DNA from: Bordetella trematum
GTDB lineage: Bacteria; Pseudomonadota; Gammaproteobacteria; Burkholderiales; Burkholderiaceae_B
Assembly (NCBI RefSeq): GCF_900078335.1
Contig: NZ_FKBR01000019.1
Location: forward strand, 101,645-165,644
Reading direction: 5' to 3'
DNA: 64,000 nucleotides
Below are positions 51,519 to 63,900 of this stretch, in pieces. How positions within the stretch are numbered: the first letter of the stretch is position 1; every line of letters starts with the position of its first letter. Both the position numbers and the translations under genes were made by a program. The notes under the pieces are model-generated. The model was not told the DNA's origin and did not search any database. It saw nothing but the letters and a program-made list of their open reading frames with translations.

Positions 51519-51980
51519 ATGTTTGGTTTCTTCAGAAAGAAGGCCCGTCCCCTCGACGTAGCGCAAGAGGTGCAGGCCGAGTTCGTCGAACGTGTGACCG
51601 CCGCCGCGGCGGATTTCGTGGCCGCCTTGCCGGCGGAACTCGCCGCCCAGATGGATTTCTCGCCGGCCAGCCTGGCCGGGCTGGACGCCGTGGCCGAACG
51701 CGTGCGCCGCGGCGAGCTCGCGCTCACGCCGATGCAGCGGGTCGGCATGGCCACCTATCTTTACGAAGTGGCGCGGCGTCGCCATGGGGGCCAGTATGCC
51801 GTGATCGACAATGACGATCCGGTCGTGCTGGTCTGCGGCCAGCCGGGCGTTGAAGTCTGCCTGGGCGCCATCGGGCGCATCGAGCGCCTGCTCGACGGGC
51901 GCAAGATCCCCATGCCCACCCGGCTGTATGCCGAGTTCGACTCGGCCATCGCGGCAGGGCTGCCGAAAATCTTGCGTTAA
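51519..51980 (+). CDS. conserved hypothetical cytoplasmic protein
   Basis: A 153-residue protein without a signal peptide or membrane segment and with no domain I recognise. The N-terminus is basic (MFGFFRKKARPLD), the middle is Ala-rich and helical (FVERVTAAAADFVAALPAEL), and the C-terminal half has strand-like VVLVCGQPGVEVCLGAIGR and ends PKILR. A promoter gap of 153 bp separates it from the decarboxylase gene, so its role need not be linked. Confidence 0.7.
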   Translation: MFGFFRKKARPLDVAQEVQAEFVERVTAAAADFVAALPAELAAQMDFSPASLAGLDAVAERVRRGELALTPMQRVGMATYLYEVARRRHGGQYAVIDNDDPVVLVCGQPGVEVCLGAIGRIERLLDGRKIPMPTRLYAEFDSAIAAGLPKILR

Positions 51981-52133
51981 TCGTGGTCGGATTGTGGTTT
52001 TTTGTCATCGGATTGGTAGAAAAAGCGTCCTACAATCCTCCCCCAATCGCCGCCAGGGCGCCCAGCTATCCGTTTCCATCGGACGACTCACCGCATTGCG
52101 TCCATTTCGCCTCACCCCCCCAGGAGCGCCTGC

Positions 52134-54401
52134 ATGAAATTCCGCTTCCCCATTTTCATCATTGACGAAGACTACCGCTCCGAGAACGCCTCGGGTCTGG
52201 GGATTCGCGCCCTGGCTTCGGCCATCGAGGCCGAAGGGGTCGAGGTCATCGGTGTGACCAGTTACGGGGATCTCAGCTCCTTTGCCCAGCAGCAAAGCCG
52301 CGCGAGCGCCTTCATCCTGTCGATCGACGATGAGGAGTTCGACGCCGATTCGCCCGAAGACGTGGCCAGCGCCATCAAGAACCTGCGCAGCTTCATCGGC
52401 GAACTGCGCTTTCGCAACGCCGACATCCCCATCTATCTGTATGGCGAGACGCGCACCTCGGAGCACATTCCGAACGACATCCTGCGCGAGCTGCACGGCT
52501 TCATCCATATGTTCGAGGACACGCCCGAGTTCGTGGCGCGTCACATCATCCGCGAGGCCCGCAGCTACGTCGACACGCTCGCGCCGCCCTTCTTCCGCGA
52601 GCTGGTGAAGTACGCCCAGGACGGCTCGTATTCCTGGCATTGCCCGGGTCATTCCGGCGGCGTGGCGTTTCTGAAGAGCCCGGTGGGGCAGATGTTCCAC
52701 CAGTTCTTCGGCGAGAACATGCTGCGCGCCGACGTCTGCAACGCCGTCGATGAACTCGGCCAGTTGCTTGACCACACCGGCCCGGTGGCCGAATCCGAAC
52801 TCAATGCGGCGCGCATCTTCCATGCCGACCATTGTTTCTTCGTGACCAATGGCACCTCCACCTCGAACAAGGTGGTCTGGCATGCCAACGTGGCCGCCGG
52901 CGACGTGGTGGTGGTGGATCGCAACTGCCACAAGTCCATCCTGCACGCCATCACCATGACGGGCGCGATCCCGGTGTTCCTGCGCCCGACGCGCAACCAC
53001 CTGGGCATCATCGGCCCGATCCCGCTGGAAGAGTTCGACCCCGAGAATATCCGCAAGAAGATCGAGGCCAACCCCTTTGCCCGCGAGGCGGTGAACAAGA
53101 AGCCCCGCATCCTGACGCTGACCCAGAGCACCTACGACGGCGTGATCTACAACGTCGAGATGATCAAGGAAAAGCTGGGCGACTACGTCGATACGCTGCA
53201 CTTTGACGAGGCGTGGCTGCCGCATGCGGCTTTCCACGAGTACTACCAGGACATGCACGCCATTGGCCAGGACCGTCCGCGCAGCAAGGACGCCATGGTG
53301 TTCGCCACCCACTCCACGCACAAACTGCTGGCCGGCATCTCGCAGGCCTCGCAGATCATCGTGCAGGAGTCGGAAGCGCGCAAACTGGATCGCAACATCT
53401 TCAACGAAGCCTATCTGATGCATACGTCCACCTCGCCGCAGTACGCGATCATCGCGTCCTGCGACGTGGCGGCAGCCATGATGGAGCCGCCGGGCGGCAC
53501 CGCCCTGGTCGAGGAAAGCATCCGCGAAGCCCTGGACTTCCGCCGCGCCATGCGCAAGGTGGAGTCCGAGTACGGCAAGAATGACTGGTGGTTCAAGGTG
53601 TGGGGCCCGAATCGCCTGGTGGCCGAAGGCATCGGCAACCGCGACGAGTGGATCCTGGAGGCCAACGATCACTGGCATGGCTTCGGCGAACTGGCCGAAG
53701 ACTTCAACATGCTCGACCCGATCAAGGCGACCATCGTCACGCCGGGGCTGGACATGTCGGGCAGTTTCGGCGAGACCGGCATTCCGGCTGCGCTGGTGTC
53801 CAAGTACCTGACCGAGCATGGCGTGGTGGTCGAGAAGACCGGGCTGTACTCCTTCTTCATCCTGTTCACCATCGGCATCACCAAGGGCCGCTGGAACACG
53901 CTGCTGACTGCGCTGCAGCAGTTCAAGGACGACTACGACCGCAACCAGCCGCTGTGGCGCATCCTGCCGGACTTCTGCCGCCAGCATCGCATCTACGAAC
54001 GCATGGGGCTGCGCGACCTGTGCCAGATGATCCATGAAGCCTATCGCGAGCGCGATGTGGCGCGCCTGACCACCGAGATGTACCTGAGCGATATGGTGCC
54101 GGCGCTCAAGCCGTCGGACGCTTTCGCGCGTATGGCGCATCGCGAGGTCGAGCGCGTGGAGATCGATCAGCTCGAAGGCCGCGTGACCGGTGTGCTGCTC
54201 ACGCCCTATCCGCCGGGGATCCCCCTGCTGATTCCGGGCGAGCGCTTCAACCGCACCATCGTGCAGTATCTCCAGTTCGCGCGCGAGTTCAACGAGCGCT
54301 TCCCGGGGTTTGAAACCTATATCCATGGCCTGGCCGAGGATGTGGGGCCGGACGGCGCCAAGCGCTATTACGTGGACTGCCTGAAAGAAAACGACGCCTG
54401 A
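52134..54401 (+). CDS. arginine/lysine/ornithine decarboxylase
   Basis: A 755-residue fold-type I PLP decarboxylase of the AdiA/CadA/SpeC group. It has the N-terminal receiver-like wing domain (about 1-130), the PLP core with SWHCPGHSGGVAFLKS, FFVTNGTSTSNKVVWH, LHFDEAWLPHAAFHEYY and PLP Lys397 in THSTHKLLAG, and the C-terminal domain with GVLLTPYPPGIPLLIPGE. The wording is closest to biodegradative arginine decarboxylase, giving agmatine and CO2, but lysine or ornithine cannot be excluded from sequence alone. No antiporter is next to it. AGGAGC precedes the ATG and a terminator follows. Confidence 0.93.
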   Translation: MKFRFPIFIIDEDYRSENASGLGIRALASAIEAEGVEVIGVTSYGDLSSFAQQQSRASAFILSIDDEEFDADSPEDVASAIKNLRSFIGELRFRNADIPIYLYGETRTSEHIPNDILRELHGFIHMFEDTPEFVARHIIREARSYVDTLAPPFFRELVKYAQDGSYSWHCPGHSGGVAFLKSPVGQMFHQFFGENMLRADVCNAVDELGQLLDHTGPVAESELNAARIFHADHCFFVTNGTSTSNKVVWHANVAAGDVVVVDRNCHKSILHAITMTGAIPVFLRPTRNHLGIIGPIPLEEFDPENIRKKIEANPFAREAVNKKPRILTLTQSTYDGVIYNVEMIKEKLGDYVDTLHFDEAWLPHAAFHEYYQDMHAIGQDRPRSKDAMVFATHSTHKLLAGISQASQIIVQESEARKLDRNIFNEAYLMHTSTSPQYAIIASCDVAAAMMEPPGGTALVEESIREALDFRRAMRKVESEYGKNDWWFKVWGPNRLVAEGIGNRDEWILEANDHWHGFGELAEDFNMLDPIKATIVTPGLDMSGSFGETGIPAALVSKYLTEHGVVVEKTGLYSFFILFTIGITKGRWNTLLTALQQFKDDYDRNQPLWRILPDFCRQHRIYERMGLRDLCQMIHEAYRERDVARLTTEMYLSDMVPALKPSDAFARMAHREVERVEIDQLEGRVTGVLLTPYPPGIPLLIPGERFNRTIVQYLQFAREFNERFPGFETYIHGLAEDVGPDGAKRYYVDCLKENDA

Positions 54402-54418
54402 GGGCGGCCGGGCAGGGT

Positions 54419-54449
54419 GATGATGGGCCGCAAGGCCCATCATCTTTTT
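54419..54449 (+). terminator. rho-independent terminator
   Basis: Arms GATGATGGGCC (54419-54429) and GGCCCATCATC (54434-54444) with a GCAA tetraloop, followed by TTTTT (54445-54449). It closes the decarboxylase transcript just before the flavoprotein gene. Confidence 0.92.
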
Positions 54450-54460
54450 GGCGGGAAAAC

Positions 54461-55654
54461 ATGTTTGACGTAGCAATTATCGGCGCGGGCGCGGCCGGCA
54501 TGATGTGTGCGGCCGTGGCCGGCCAGCGCGGCCTGTCGGTGGTGCTGATCGATCACGCCAGCCGTCTGGCCGAGAAGATCCGCATCTCGGGCGGCGGGCG
54601 CTGCAATTTCACCAACCTGGGGACCGGGCCGGCCAATTTCCTGTCCGAGAACCCGCATTTCTGCCGCTCGGCGCTGGCCGGCTACACGCCGCAGGATTTT
54701 CTCGCGCTGTTGCGCGAGCATCGCATCGGCTGGCACGAGAAGCATCGCGGCCAGTTGTTCTGCGATGACAGCAGCGAAGACATCATCGGCATGCTGCGCC
54801 GCGAGTGCGAACGCGCGCACGTGGCCTGGCGCATGCCCTGCCAGGTGCGCGACATCGGCCGTGACGGCGCGCACTGGCTGCTCGCCACGGATGGCGCGCC
54901 GGTGCGCGCCGCGCGCCTGGTGGTGGCCACCGGCGGCATGGCGATTCCGCAATTGGGGGCAAGCGACTTCGGCTTGAAGACGGCGCGCCAGTTCGGCCTC
55001 AAGGTCATCGAACCGCGCCCGGCGCTGGTGCCGCTGACCTTCGATGCGCAGCAATGGCAGCCGTTCGCCGAGCTGTCGGGGGTGGCGCTGGAGGTGCATC
55101 TGTCCACCGGACAGGGCAAGACGCGCGGGCAATTTCTCGAAGACCTGCTGTTCACGCATCGTGGCCTGTCGGGGCCGGCCATCCTGCAGATTTCCAGCTA
55201 CTGGAAGCCGGGCGAGGCCATCGCCATCGATCTGGCGCCCGGGCGCGATCTGGCGGCCGAACTGCTGGCGGCCAAGTCGGGCTCGCGCCAGCAATTGCAG
55301 ACGGTGCTGGCCGGGCTGTGGCCGCGTCGTCTGGCCGATGCCTGGCTGGCGCAGGGCGAGGGTGGCGGTCTGGCCCAGGCGCGCCTGGCCGACGTGCCCG
55401 ATCGCAAGCTGCGCGAGCTCGCCGCGCGCATCCACGCATGGCCGCTCACGCCCACCGGCACGGCCGGTTACAAAAAAGCCGAAGTGATGCGCGGCGGCGT
55501 CGACACACGTGGCCTGGACCAGAAATCCATGCAGGCACGCAATGTCCCCGGCCTGTATTTCATTGGCGAAACCGTGGATGTGACCGGCTGGCTGGGGGGC
55601 TACAACTTCCAGTGGGCGTGGGCCTCGGCGGTGGCTTGCGCGCGCGCCCTGTGA
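54461..55654 (+). CDS. BaiN/YhiN-type flavoprotein
   Basis: A 397-residue FAD-dependent protein of the HI0933/BaiN family. The N-terminal VAIIGAGAAGMMCAAVAG binds FAD, SGGGRCNFTN is the diagnostic family motif, and VVATGGMAIPQLGASDFG plus the C-terminal YFIGETVDVTGWLGGYNFQW complete the two-part FAD site. Family members include a putative reductase for bile-acid dehydroxylation and proteins of unknown substrate; the physiological role here is undefined. Complete, and of the usual length. Confidence 0.92.
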   Translation: MFDVAIIGAGAAGMMCAAVAGQRGLSVVLIDHASRLAEKIRISGGGRCNFTNLGTGPANFLSENPHFCRSALAGYTPQDFLALLREHRIGWHEKHRGQLFCDDSSEDIIGMLRRECERAHVAWRMPCQVRDIGRDGAHWLLATDGAPVRAARLVVATGGMAIPQLGASDFGLKTARQFGLKVIEPRPALVPLTFDAQQWQPFAELSGVALEVHLSTGQGKTRGQFLEDLLFTHRGLSGPAILQISSYWKPGEAIAIDLAPGRDLAAELLAAKSGSRQQLQTVLAGLWPRRLADAWLAQGEGGGLAQARLADVPDRKLRELAARIHAWPLTPTGTAGYKKAEVMRGGVDTRGLDQKSMQARNVPGLYFIGETVDVTGWLGGYNFQWAWASAVACARAL

Positions 55655-55716
55655 GGCGTCTGCGCCGCTTTCGCGCCGGCATATTTTCGTTGTATGCTTC
55701 GCTCGCTGTCACGCAT

Positions 55717-55934
55717 GTCGCGGGAGAGAGCGGGGCTTGCCCCGCCGCCGAAGGCGCAATTCGCCCGGAATCGCTCAGGTAACCCATACCGCGCATCGCA
55801 CGGCCGCCCCGAGGGGCAGGCCGTAACAGCACTCTGGAGAGACCTGGCACCGCCTTGCGGGCAGCCCAGGCGCCGAAGGTGCAAACCCGCTGCCACATGG
55901 CGGGGCAACTCTCAGGCAAAAGGACAGAGGGGCG
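55717..55934 (+). ncRNA. tandem glycine riboswitch
   Basis: Two successive glycine aptamers upstream of gcvT. Aptamer 1 starts with CGGGAGAGAGC (55721-55731), has the conserved GCCGAAGGCGCAA block (55746-55758) and GCTCAGGTAACC (55773-55784). Aptamer 2 starts TCTGGAGAGACC (55833-55844), with CGCCGAAGGTGCAA (55871-55884) and CTCTCAGGCAAAAGGACAGA (55909-55928). The GGAGAG/CCGAAGG/CTCAGG order is that of the RFAM glycine riboswitch. A GC-rich hairpin (55801-55823) lies in the linker. Glycine binding should switch on gcvTHP; the region up to 56010 holds the expression platform. Confidence 0.93.
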
Positions 55935-56010
55935 GAATCGACCGGCAACCGGGCGCTTTCCGCGACTTTTGGGGCCGGCATCATTTTCTATGCCACTGGA
56001 GCGCCCCGTC

Positions 56011-57102
56011 ATGTCCGTCCCGTTGAAACGTACCCCCCTGGCCGATACCCATGTGGCCGCCGGCGCCCGCATGGTCGATTTCGGCGGCTGGGACATGCCG
56101 CTGGCCTATGGTTCGCAGCTCGAAGAACACCACGCCGTGCGTCAGGACGCCGGCATGTTCGATGTCTCGCACATGCTCAACGTGGATATCACCGGCACCC
56201 AGGCCACCGCGTTCCTGCGCCGCCTGGTGGCCAACGACGTGGCCCGCCTGAGCACCCCGGGCAAAGCGCTGTACAGCTGCATGCTCAATCCCGAGGGCGG
56301 GGTGATCGATGATCTGATCATTTATTTCTTTACCCCCGAGCGCTGGCGCGTGGTCGTCAATGCCGGAACCGCCGACAAGGACATCGCCTGGATGCAGCGC
56401 GTGGCCGCAGCCGGCGGCTTCGAGGTCGGGATCACGCCGCGCCGCGATCTGGCGATGGTGGCCGTGCAGGGCCCCAATGCGCGCGCCAAGCTGTGGGCCG
56501 CCCGTCCGGCCTGGCAGGCCGCCACCGAGTCGTTGACGCCGTTCTCGGCCGCCAGCCTGGACGCCGACACCCTGGTGGCGCGCACCGGCTATACCGGCGA
56601 GGACGGTTTCGAGGTGGTGCTGCCGGCCAGCGACGTGGTGCTGCTGTGGCATGCCCTGGCCGAGCAGGGCGTGCGCCCCTGCGGCCTGGGCGCGCGCGAC
56701 ACGCTGCGCCTGGAGGCCGGCATGAACCTCTACGGCCAGGACATGGATGAGTTGACCCAGCCCGATCAGGCGGGCCTGAGCTGGACCGTGTCGCTCAAGG
56801 ATGCGGAGCGTCGCTTCATCGGCCGCGAGGCCTTGGAACAGTTCGCTACGCCTTGCGCCTTTTTGGGCCTGAAACTGTCTGAGCGTGGCGTGATGCGCGC
56901 CCACATGCCGGTGCGCACGCCGCTCGGTCTGGGCGAGCTCACCAGCGGCACCATGTCGCCCACGCTGGGCGTGTCGATTGGCCTGGCGCGTCTGCCGCTG
57001 GGCATCGAGCCGGGTGCAGCCGTCGAGGTCGAGATCCGCGGCAAATGGGTCCCGGCCACGGTCTGCAAACCCCCCTTCGTGCGCAACGGCAAAGCCGTTT
57101 GA
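56011..57102 (+). CDS. gcvT: glycine cleavage T protein
   Basis: A 363-residue aminomethyltransferase that moves the methylene group from aminomethyl-lipoyl GcvH to tetrahydrofolate and releases ammonia. [31 protein letters not shown] (catalytic Asp region) and [16 protein letters not shown] are the family motifs; [20 protein letters not shown] binds folate. The start at 56011 is supported by GGAG ten bases upstream; an in-frame ATG at 55990 is possible. First gene after the riboswitch. Confidence 0.96.
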   Translation: MSVPLKRTPLADTHVAAGARMVDFGGWDMPLAYGSQLEEHHAVRQDAGMFDVSHMLNVDITGTQATAFLRRLVANDVARLSTPGKALYSCMLNPEGGVIDDLIIYFFTPERWRVVVNAGTADKDIAWMQRVAAAGGFEVGITPRRDLAMVAVQGPNARAKLWAARPAWQAATESLTPFSAASLDADTLVARTGYTGEDGFEVVLPASDVVLLWHALAEQGVRPCGLGARDTLRLEAGMNLYGQDMDELTQPDQAGLSWTVSLKDAERRFIGREALEQFATPCAFLGLKLSERGVMRAHMPVRTPLGLGELTSGTMSPTLGVSIGLARLPLGIEPGAAVEVEIRGKWVPATVCKPPFVRNGKAV

Positions 57103-57189
57103 GCCCCGTACACTGAGGCCTTGCGCGCGCGGCGCGCAAGGCGCGCATCACCCTTCGTTTTCTTTCCAGACTATCTATCAGGAGCTCGC

Positions 57190-57567
57190 ATGAGTCTGCC
57201 TACCGATCGCAAATACACTTCCTCCCACGAGTGGGTCAAGGCTGAAGACGGCGTGTTCGTCGTCGGCATCACCGATAACGCCCAGGATCAGCTGGGCGAT
57301 CTGGTGTTCGTCGGCGACGTCAATGTCGGCGCCACCCTCAAGGCCGGCGAAACCGCCGGCGTGGTCGAGTCGGTCAAGGCCGCCTCGGACATCTACGCGC
57401 CCGTGGACGGCGAAATCGTGGCCTTCAACGAAGAGCTGCAGGCCAATCCCAACCTGATCAACGAATCGGCCTTCACCGCCTGGATCTTCAAGATCAAGCC
57501 GGTCAACGCCGCCGACGCCGACGCGCTGCTGGATGCCGCCGGCTACGAGGCCGTGGCCAACGGCTGA
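57190..57567 (+). CDS. gcvH: glycine cleavage H protein
   Basis: A 125-residue lipoyl carrier of the glycine cleavage system. The lipoylation site is Lys63 in [14 protein letters not shown], and [16 protein letters not shown] is the C-terminal family block. AGGAGCTCGC positions ATG 57190. It shuttles the aminomethyl group between GcvP, GcvT and the shared L protein. Confidence 0.97.
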   Translation: MSLPTDRKYTSSHEWVKAEDGVFVVGITDNAQDQLGDLVFVGDVNVGATLKAGETAGVVESVKAASDIYAPVDGEIVAFNEELQANPNLINESAFTAWIFKIKPVNAADADALLDAAGYEAVANG

Positions 57568-57620
57568 TCCGGCTGCGCGGGCCTGCGGGCCCGCGCCCAT
57601 CCCCGAACTACGAGAACACC

Positions 57621-60494
<2,874 letters not shown>

Positions 60495-60548
60495 TCGCCG
60501 CTGAGCCATTGCGCCCTCGGGGTCTCCGCGGATGACCCATGCCTGAGG

Positions 60549-60583
60549 AAAAGCCTGGAGATCGATTCTCCAGGCTTTTTTTT
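60549..60583 (+). terminator. terminator of gcvTHP
   Basis: Stem GCCTGGAGA (60553-60561) with TCTCCAGGC (60567-60575), loop TCGAT, extended by AAAA/TTTT pairing, then eight T in a row (60576-60583). Classic rho-independent form, 55 bp after gcvP. Confidence 0.95.
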
Positions 60584-60967
60584 GACCGCCGGGCTTTGCC
60601 GGCGGTTTTGCTATTCATGTGCCGCCTTGGGACTGGAGGTGCCGGCCGTCATACCGATACGGTTGTCGAGAATAGCGCTTTCGAACAGGAGATTTCCTGC
60701 TTCCTGTTGCGTATTGGATGGCATGGGTCTTTTCTGCGTAGCGATAAACTTTCGCAGCGATAAATTCGTACAAATTGGTGGGCAGCTGAGGTTGTCCGCC
60801 GCGATTAGACGGTCATATCCGGCGCTGCATACGCGCCTTCACGGCTGATCTTCCCCCTCTTCCTCCTCCTGATGGCCAGGCCGCGCGCCTTGGCCAGGGC
60901 GGCGTTCGGCCTGGCCATGAAGAGCGGCGCCGTGCCCAGATTCATGTCATACAACGTAGGGGGTTTC
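60584..60967 (+). promoter_or_regulatory. upstream region of the bipA-like gene
   Basis: A 384-bp non-coding stretch, more AT-rich than its surroundings between 60661 and 60780. It contains AACAGGA/TCCTGTT as an inverted repeat (60684-60690, 60702-60708), a direct repeat AGCGATAAA (60740-60748, 60756-60764), and a TGGCCAGGCC/GGCCTGGCCA inverted repeat (60873-60882, 60908-60917) that can form a leader hairpin. In Bordetella bipA is controlled by BvgAS. TTTC-containing heptads such as TTTCCTG here could be BvgA sites, but I cannot establish that. Confidence 0.4.
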
Positions 60968-63900
60968 GTGAACCGAGGAATGGACCATGTCATCTGGCCT
61001 CAGGCACGTAATGCATGGCTTGTCGTCGGCGAGCACGCCATCAGCCGCAGCCGTGCCCGGCGTGTCCTGTCCTCGTTCCTGTGCTTGTCAGTGGGCGCGC
61101 AGGCATGCCTGCCTTTGGCGGCATGGGGTCAGGGCGCGCCCGTTCTGGCCAGGCAACGCGTAGACGAGACACCGGGCGGTACCTCTGTGCTCAGGCAGGT
61201 GGCCGGCGAGGTCCAGGCGCTGGCGCGGCGCGAGGCGGACAAGGGGCCGGGCTTGGACGGCGATTACCTCAGGCGCCAGGGACAGGCGCATTTCAACCAA
61301 TTCCTGCAAGGAGGCGTGCAGGCGGCCAGGGACAGCGACCTTCCCTTTCTGCGTCATTTGCAGGGAGACTTGCGGTATGACTTCGATCGCGGCCGCACAT
61401 CGCTGGAGTTGCAGACGATCGATGAGATATATCGCCAGGGACCGCATTCGGGTCTGTTGCAACTGGGCGCGCATAACCAGAATGAGCGGCCCACGGCCAA
61501 TGTGGGCGCGATCTACCGGCGCGAGGTCCTCGATGGCCTGTTGCTGGGCGCCAATGCCTTTGTCGATTACGAGTTCGGCAAGCAGCACGGGCGGGGCTCG
61601 CTGGGCTGGGAGGCGCTCGCGCCGCAGTTCTCTTTGCATGCCAACCTCTATTTCCCTCTGTCGGCCTGGAAAGGCGCCAAGCGCGACGGGCGGCGCGAGG
61701 AGCGTCCGGCCTCGGGCATGGATGTGGGGCTGAAGTTCAGGCCGGCCTTCTTGCCCGGGCTGGAACTCAAGGCCAGCCATTTTCGTTGGAATGGCGCCGG
61801 CGTTGACTATTTCGACAATGGCCGCCCGCAAGACCGGGCAACCGGTTTCAAGTACGGCGTGCAATACAGGCCCGTGCCGTTGCTGAGCCTGGGGCTGGAG
61901 CAGGACAAGGTGATGGGCGGCGCACGCCAGACCCGCGTGCAGCTGGGAGTGGCCATCAATCTGTCGGAGCCCTTGTCCAAGCAGTGGCGGCGAGATAGGC
62001 CGGCTCCCGGTTTCAGTCCGTCGCGCACCGCCTTGGTCGAGCGCGAGAATCGCATTGTCCTCAATACGCGGCGCAAGCATGTCATCCTGCCGCTGTCCAT
62101 CACGCAGGTCTCGACGCATCAGGTCGATGGACGGCTTACCGTGATCGGGCAGACACAGCCGCGTGCGACGGTGACGATACGCATGCCGGATGGCGAGCCC
62201 GGTTCCGCCACGGCCGATGCCAGCGGGCGCTATGCCTACACGTCCAGGAGGGATCAGCCATCGGGCAATATCGTGCTGCGCGCCAGCAATGCCGAGGGAG
62301 ACAGTAGCCGCGAGGTGACTTATCACTATCTCGACGATGTGCCGCTGGGGGATTTGCAGGTGGAGGTGGTGGCGCTGCTTCCTCAGCCGGCAGACCGCGC
62401 ACTGGAAGTGCAGGGTGTGACCGAGCCCATGGCCGATGTCCGGGTGTCTTTTCCCAACGGCGAGTCGGTGGGCGTGACGGCCGATGGCAAGGGGCACTTC
62501 CGGGCGCGCTCGAAACGGCAAGTGGCACAAGGGCAGGTGACCGTGCAGGCGGTCGATCCGCGCACGCTCAAGGAGGCGCGCGCGGCCTTGTCCTATCAGC
62601 CGCCGGAGGTCATCGCGCCGACCACGAACGAGATCGTGACCCATCCCGATACCGGCCGGGTGACGTTGACGGGGACGGCGGAGCCGGGGACCGAGGTGAC
62701 GGTGGGCTTTCCGGACGGCTCGTCCCGGACCGTCAGGGTCGGCGCGACGGGAAGCTTTACGGTGACCTCGGAGCGTGATGTCCCTGCGGGGATGATCACG
62801 GTGCAGGCCACGGACACCGCGGGCAACAGGAGCCCCGAGGTGCAGCATGAGTACGTCGACACGGTGGACAAGACCGCGCCTGCAGCGCCGGCCGACACGA
62901 AGGTGTCGACCGACACCACCTCGGGGCGTGTGACCGTGACGGGCAGCGCCGAGCCGGCGGCCCATGTGACGGTGACCTTTCCGGATGGCTCGAACAAGCG
63001 GGTGCAGGCTGACGCGCACGGGCGCTACACGGTGACTTCGGATGCCGATATGCCTTCGGGCACGATCAGTACGCGGGTCACGGATGCCGCGGGCAACTCG
63101 GGTCCCGAGGCGCGCCTTGAGTACGTCGACACGGTGGACAAGACCGCGCCCGAAGCGCCGGCCGACACGAAGGTATCGACCGACACCACCTCGGGGCGTG
63201 TGACCGTGACGGGCAGCACGGAGCCGGCGGCCCATGTGACGGTGACCTTTCCGGATGGTTCGAGCAAGCGGGTGCAGGCCGGCGCGGACGGGCGCTACAC
63301 GGTGACTTCGGATGCCGATATGCCTTCCGGCGCGATCAATACGCAGGTCACGGATGCCTCGGGTAACAAGAGCCCTGAGGTCCGGCATGATTACGTCGAT
63401 ACGGTAGACAAGACCGCGCCGGCCGCACCGGTGGCTGCCGCGGTGACGACCGACTCCGCCTCGGGTCGGGTGACGGTGAGCGGCACGGCCGAGCCCGGGG
63501 CCGAGGTGAGAGTGAGTTTCCCGGATGGCACGAGCCAGACCGTCAAGGCTGATGCGGAAGGTGGCTACACGGTTACGTCGGCGCGCGATGTACCCTCAGG
63601 TGCGATCAAGGTGCAGGCCACGGATGCCTCGGGCAACAAGAGCCCCGAGGTCCGGCGTGAGTACACCGACACGGTGGACAAGACCCCGCCGGTCGCGCCG
63701 GTGGCCTCCGAGGTGACGACCGACTCCGCCTCGGGTCGGGTGACGGTGAGCGGCACGGCCGAGCCCGGAGCCGAGGTGAGGGTGAGTTTCCCGGATGGCA
63801 CGAGCCAGACCGTCAGCGCCGATGCGGCGGGCGGCTATACGGTGATCTCGGAGCGTGATCTACCTGCGGGGGTGATCAAGGTTCAGGCCACGGATGCCTC

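Noticed and set aside
51981..52133. A sigma-70 promoter for the decarboxylase gene using TTGGTA and TACAAT
   Set aside because: The two elements are only 12 bases apart, too close for a normal promoter; no better pair was found, so none is annotated.
60805..60948. Small basic minus-strand frame upstream of the bipA-like gene
   Set aside because: Begins inside the bipA-like leader and has no ribosome site or known motif; more likely part of the regulatory region.
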